Made by a program: the position numbers and the translations under genes. Below, piece after piece: positions 43,126 to 46,031 of a stretch of DNA of 46,031 nt (positions are counted from its first letter, which is position 1; each line of letters opens with the position of its first letter). This stretch comes from a virus. Under the pieces are notes generated by a model. That model was not told where the DNA came from and did not search any database. It saw only the letters and a list, made by a program, of their open reading frames with translations. The stretch lies in IMG/VR virus record IMGVR_UViG_3300033149_003541, positions 1 to 46,031 of that record; one strand, given 5' to 3'.

Positions 43126-43614
43126 ATGAGTGATTTAGATAATATAAAATTAATAATTTCTGAAATTGATGGGGTTATTACTGACGGTAAATGGACCGAA
43201 GATGAAATTGGTAATGTATTATATAAATCGTTTCAAAGTAAAGATTTTGATGCAATAAATGAGCTTAGGAAATCATATAAATTTGTGTTCTTATCTGAAG
43301 ACAATAGGATTAATTATAATATGTGTAAGCGGAGAAATATTCCGTTTTATTGGGGTAGAAATAGAGAGGAAAAGTATAAAAAAGCAATAGATATTTTACA
43401 TAGATATTCATGTACTCCAGATAACACATTGTTTATACCATCAAAATTAAGTGATTTAAAATGTTGTCAGTTAATACCGAAAACGATATGCCCAGACGAT
43501 GTTGGTGAGTATTTAAAGTCTAAATGTTGGGCTGAGTTTAAAATAGGCGGTGGAGAAGGAGTGCTTGTTGAATTGGTATACTTATTAAATAGTATTAAAA
43601 CACTTAACGTTTAA
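43126..43614 (+). CDS. KdsC-like HAD-family protein with altered active site
   Basis: ATG 43126 (162 aa) follows an AGGG run; the frame is also open a few codons upstream. The N-terminus IISEIDGVITDGKW matches the C0-type HAD phosphatases (KdsC, D-x-D-G-V-x-T-D-G), but the nucleophile Asp is Glu13, leaving E-I-D15. Motif II (normally ITGR) reads VFLSEDN, with Ser in a plausible place. Lys-rich KYKKAIDIL supplies motif III, while motif IV (normally GDD) reads IPSKLSDL, losing acidic residues. KIGGGEGVLVELV is kept from the KdsC C-terminus. KdsC relatives remove phosphate from sugar phosphates in surface-sugar routes. This one may be inactive or have a changed role. Confidence 0.65.
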   Translation: MSDLDNIKLIISEIDGVITDGKWTEDEIGNVLYKSFQSKDFDAINELRKSYKFVFLSEDNRINYNMCKRRNIPFYWGRNREEKYKKAIDILHRYSCTPDNTLFIPSKLSDLKCCQLIPKTICPDDVGEYLKSKCWAEFKIGGGEGVLVELVYLLNSIKTLNV

Positions 43615-43633
43615 TGGAATTATATGCTATAAT
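43604..43633 (+). promoter_or_regulatory. Extended -10 promoter for clamp loader gene
   Basis: TATAAT (43628-43633) preceded by TGC, the same -10 block as upstream of the clamp gene. A weak -35 TTAACG (43604-43609) lies 18 nt upstream, overlapping the end of the HAD gene. The clamp loader ATG follows 17 nt later with GAGGAG. Confidence 0.55.
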
Positions 43634-43650
43634 ATATAGAGGAGAGTATA

Positions 43651-44694
43651 ATGATTATTAAGCGAGGAAAAGGCGATCTTAATTTAGTGTATAGACCTTG
43701 TCGTATAGATGAAGTATATGGGCACGATACTATTAAACGTGTAATAAGTAACGCATTGACTACAGGACAGTTACCACATTCTATGCTATTTGTTGGACCT
43801 TCTGGCTGTGGAAAGACGACGTTTGCGAGAATTGTTGCTTTAGGATTAAATTGCGAAAAAGGTCCAACTCCCAATCCTTGTTGTAAGTGTTCATCTTGCA
43901 AATCTATATTAGGACTTAATAGCTTATCTGTAGTTGAGGTAGATGCTGGACGAATTGGCGATGTTGCAACTGTGAGAAGAATACTTGATGAACTTCCTTC
44001 CTCCCCTATAGATGCTAAGTATAAGGTAGCGATTTTTGATGAGGCGCATTTGTTAGTAGCGCCTTCTAAGTCTGAAGATGCGTTGCTCAAATTTTTAGAA
44101 GATACTCCTAACCATGTTTATATAATATTATGTACTAATTACCCTAATAAACTTAAAGAGGTTACATTAAATCGTTGTAAAGTATTTAGGTTTGAAAGGC
44201 TTTTAGATAAACATATCTATAAGTTATTAGAAGAGGTAGCTCAGTTTGAAGGATTTGAGTATAAATCAAATATTCTAAAACGTATAGCTACTGAAGCTGA
44301 CGGTGTTCCTAGAGCGGCTTTATCATTTCTACAACAAGTTGCGTTAGAAGGTACATGGTCTGAAGAGGCTGTAAATGCTATTACAAATACAGCCAATGAA
44401 GAGGAATATGCCATAGGTATAGATTTAGTTAAAACGTTGCTTTATAAAGGGTTTAAAGAGGCTATGGTTATATATTCTAAATTGAACAATGTTCAATTAG
44501 AAACTGTACGCATGATTGTATGTGGGTATTTAGTCGGCAGTCTTAAAAAATCGAAAAATATAAATGAGGCTGTGAAATTTTCTAAGGCTATAGAATTATT
44601 TGAGGAGCCTTATTTTAATAATCCAAAACCTGAGCATAAGTTTATAAATTCTTTATTTAAAGCTGCACTTATTTTACATAATAAAAGAATTTAA
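43651..44694 (+). CDS. dnaX: DNA polymerase III gamma/tau-like clamp loader subunit
   Basis: GAGGAG precedes the ATG. The 347-residue protein has all marks of the DnaX AAA+ family: LVYRPCRIDEVYGHD, Walker A GPSGCGKTT (49-57, K55), a zinc module C68-x8-C77-x2-C80-x2-C83, and Walker B AIFDEAHLL with D130/E131. DALLKFLEDTPNHVYIIL is the sensor-1 region, and LNRCKVFRFERL has arginine finger R175 where bacterial DnaX has SRC. It loads the ring clamp onto primed DNA. The clamp itself is encoded at 24213. There is no tau-type C-terminal extension, so it corresponds to the gamma form. The other loader subunits (delta, delta prime) are not visible in this window and might come from the host or from elsewhere in the genome. 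Confidence 0.88.
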   Translation: MIIKRGKGDLNLVYRPCRIDEVYGHDTIKRVISNALTTGQLPHSMLFVGPSGCGKTTFARIVALGLNCEKGPTPNPCCKCSSCKSILGLNSLSVVEVDAGRIGDVATVRRILDELPSSPIDAKYKVAIFDEAHLLVAPSKSEDALLKFLEDTPNHVYIILCTNYPNKLKEVTLNRCKVFRFERLLDKHIYKLLEEVAQFEGFEYKSNILKRIATEADGVPRAALSFLQQVALEGTWSEEAVNAITNTANEEEYAIGIDLVKTLLYKGFKEAMVIYSKLNNVQLETVRMIVCGYLVGSLKKSKNINEAVKFSKAIELFEEPYFNNPKPEHKFINSLFKAALILHNKRI

Positions 44695-44708
44695 TATGTG
44701 GAGTAAAT

Positions 44709-44717
44709 TGTTATAAT
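44709..44717 (+). promoter_or_regulatory. Possible extended -10 element before DNA polymerase gene
   Basis: TATAAT (44712-44717) preceded by TGT, in the 96-nt gap before the polymerase. No good -35 is found at 16-18 nt spacing (best TTTAAT at 44690-44695), so it would rely on the extended -10. Transcripts would carry a 65-nt leader. Confidence 0.45.
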
Positions 44718-44734
44718 GAATAAGTAATTTAATA

Positions 44735-44790
44735 GAAAGGAAGAATAGCACCATTGAATAAATTAATGGTATTCTTAGTATTTAAATGTC
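44735..44790 (+). promoter_or_regulatory. Polymerase leader: distant ribosome binding site, hairpin and mini-ORF
   Basis: AAAGGAAG (44736-44743) is the only strong Shine-Dalgarno sequence, nearly 50 nt before the polymerase ATG (44791). Directly behind it, 44741-44746 pairs with 44771-44776 and 44750-44757 pairs with 44763-44770, giving a 14-bp stem (one G-U pair) with a 3-nt bulge and a 5-nt loop. Folding would bring the site to about 14 nt from the ATG, as known for phage T4 gene 25. Alternatively, a TTG at 44754, 10 nt after the site, opens a 16-codon leader ORF ending at 44804, 14 nt into the polymerase gene. No T-run follows the stem, so it is not a terminator. Confidence 0.5.
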
Positions 44791-46031
44791 ATGACTGTAT
44801 TTGATATGCATAGTGAGTTAGGCAATTTACCTAAGCCAGATTATATATATGTTACATCTAGTGAAGAAGCTATTAGATGTTTACAAGATATCTCTAAATA
44901 TAATGTCATTAGTGTTGATACTGAAACTACTGGTTTAGATCCATTTGTAGATAAAATTGTATTGTTACAGATAGGAGCGGGGACTAAAAGTTATATATTT
45001 GATGTTCGTGATGGTAATGTAGATGCTACTATTTTTAAACCTATACTTGAATCTGATAAGCAGCTTAAATTGTTTCAAAACGCAGTGTTCGATGCTAAAT
45101 TTTTAAAATATCAATATAACATTAGGTTAGTTAGAATTTATGATACTATGCTAGCTGAACAGTTGTTATATTTGGGTTTTAATGTAAAAGCTAGTTTAGA
45201 TCATCTTGTAGACAAATATTTAAAAATTCATATGCCTAAAGAGTCTGCAACTACATTTAAAGATTATTACCAAAAGTATTCAGAAACTCAACTTATTTAT
45301 GCTGCTAATGATACTTTGGTTTTGCCGGAAATTTATAATTTACAGTTAGCTAAATTAATGAATTCTAATTTAGTTAGAGCTGCTAAATTAGAGTTTGATT
45401 TTGTAAGAGCGCTAAGTGAAATGGAATTAAATGGAATGCTGTTAAATATTGATAAATGGCGTGAGCTGCTTAGTGGAATAGAAACTGAACGTAATAAAGT
45501 CGGTATTCAATTACGACAAATTTTAGGAGAAACTAGTAATCAAAATACCCTGTTTGATGTTTCTTTAATAAATTTAGATAGTCCTATTCAAGTAGTTAAA
45601 GCTTTAAATAAATTAGGTATTAATGTTAAAAGTACAGATGTTAAAGAACTTAAAAAATATGGCAACAGTCCAGTAGTTAAACTATTGTTAGAGTATAGGA
45701 AACACGAAAAATTTTTAACTACTTATGGAGAAGCATTAATAGAAAGAGTTCATTTTAAAACAGGCCGTTTACATAGTGATTTTAGACAAATGGTAGCCAC
45801 TGGTAGGTTGAGCTCGTCTAACCCCAATTTACAAAATATACCGTCTGAAAAAATATACAGGGCTTGCTTTGTGGCACAGCCTGGATATAACTTAATAACT
45901 TGTGATATGTCTCAAGCAGAATTGCGTATTTTAGCTGCGTATTCAAAAGACCCTGTATTCTTGGAAGCATTTGAAAAAGGCTTGGATTTACATGCTAGAA
46001 CAGCAGCTGATTTATTTGGAGTAACGTATGA
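44791..46031 (+). CDS. polA: Family A DNA polymerase (DNA polymerase I-like), 3'-partial
   Basis: The frame runs from ATG 44791 to the right edge; about 413 codons are visible and the gene continues. The N-terminal part has an intact DnaQ-like 3'-5' exonuclease: VISVDTETTGLDP with D43 and E45, LFQNAVFDAKFLK (motif II), and YAANDTLVLPEIY (motif III). The polymerase part starts with FDFVRALSEMELNGMLLN. It reaches MVATGRLSSSNPNLQNIP and motif A CDMSQAELRILAAY with catalytic D372, where the usual DYSQIELR has Tyr and Ile changed to Met and Ala. There is no 5'-3' exonuclease domain at the N-terminus, as in T7-like and Klenow-type phage enzymes. It is the likely replicative polymerase. Translation start appears specially regulated. 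Confidence 0.92.
   Translation, partial: MTVFDMHSELGNLPKPDYIYVTSSEEAIRCLQDISKYNVISVDTETTGLDPFVDKIVLLQIGAGTKSYIFDVRDGNVDATIFKPILESDKQLKLFQNAVFDAKFLKYQYNIRLVRIYDTMLAEQLLYLGFNVKASLDHLVDKYLKIHMPKESATTFKDYYQKYSETQLIYAANDTLVLPEIYNLQLAKLMNSNLVRAAKLEFDFVRALSEMELNGMLLNIDKWRELLSGIETERNKVGIQLRQILGETSNQNTLFDVSLINLDSPIQVVKALNKLGINVKSTDVKELKKYGNSPVVKLLLEYRKHEKFLTTYGEALIERVHFKTGRLHSDFRQMVATGRLSSSNPNLQNIPSEKIYRACFVAQPGYNLITCDMSQAELRILAAYSKDPVFLEAFEKGLDLHARTAADLFGVTY

Noticed and set aside
43620-44090. Minus-strand ORF of 156 codons
   Set aside because: It is the complement of the highly conserved clamp loader AAA+ core and has no independent support.
1-46031. Stop-codon reassignment, as seen in some large phages
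   Set aside because: TAA, TAG and TGA all terminate genes at expected ends (for example TGA at recA, TAG at the methylase, TAA at the clamp loader), with no in-frame stops inside conserved domains.
1-46031. tRNA genes, insertion sequences or attachment sites
   Set aside because: Gaps are all under about 130 nt and none shows a cloverleaf, transposase or terminal repeats.

Overview
The window is a 46 kb piece of a large, AT-rich tailed-phage genome (or prophage). Every supported gene lies on the + strand. Genes are tightly packed, most have a GGAGG-type ribosome binding site, and many stops and starts overlap by 1 to 20 nt. TAA, TAG and TGA are all used as ordinary stops, so the standard bacterial code applies. 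The host cannot be named. The purine-rich Shine-Dalgarno sites and the sigma70/sigmaA-like promoters only say that it is a bacterium. No capsid, terminase, lysis, integrase, tRNA, transposase or CRISPR array is visible. Both window edges cut through genes.

Region 1 (1-24083) encodes virion proteins, most likely distal tail, baseplate or receptor-binding parts. It holds Ig-like array proteins (the first array looks broken by a frame-changing deletion near 1776-1827), a 533-aa protein, a Cys-rich 1717-aa protein, and a 2278-aa protein carrying discoidin-like and LamG-like sandwich domains. It also has two beta-propeller-like proteins, a fibre-like protein with a duplicated domain, and a 611-aa protein built from about 25 copies of a short [DN]LxAxI-type repeat. 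A flagellin-IN-like module appears in two of these proteins.

Region 2 (24084-34181) starts at a strong extended -10 promoter. It encodes a phage replisome and recombination set: sliding clamp, RecA, three different PD-(D/E)XK nucleases (one Cas4/RecB-like with a probable Fe-S cluster), a Dam-type adenine methylase, a DnaB-type helicase, a DnaG-type primase and a RuvC-like resolvase, with several small unknown or zinc-ribbon proteins.

Region 3 (34182-43614) has its own promoter of the same design and is a glycan island. It encodes two GT-B and three GT-A-like glycosyltransferases, a methyltransferase, a Gfo/Idh/MocA dehydrogenase, two left-handed beta-helix acyltransferases, a DegT-family aminotransferase and a KdsC-like HAD protein whose catalytic nucleophile is replaced. 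The dehydrogenase, aminotransferase and acetyltransferase match the enzyme trio known to make 3-acetamido-3-deoxy sugars on nucleotide carriers.

Region 4 (43615-46031) returns to replication: a DnaX-type clamp loader subunit behind an extended -10 promoter, then a family A DNA polymerase that runs off the window. The polymerase start has an unusual leader: the Shine-Dalgarno sequence is about 50 nt upstream, followed by a strong hairpin and a possible 16-codon leader ORF.

Taken together, the phage supplies its own clamp, loader, polymerase, helicase, primase and recombinase. It also appears to make or modify a sugar of its own and carries an unusually large set of glycan-binding-type tail proteins.
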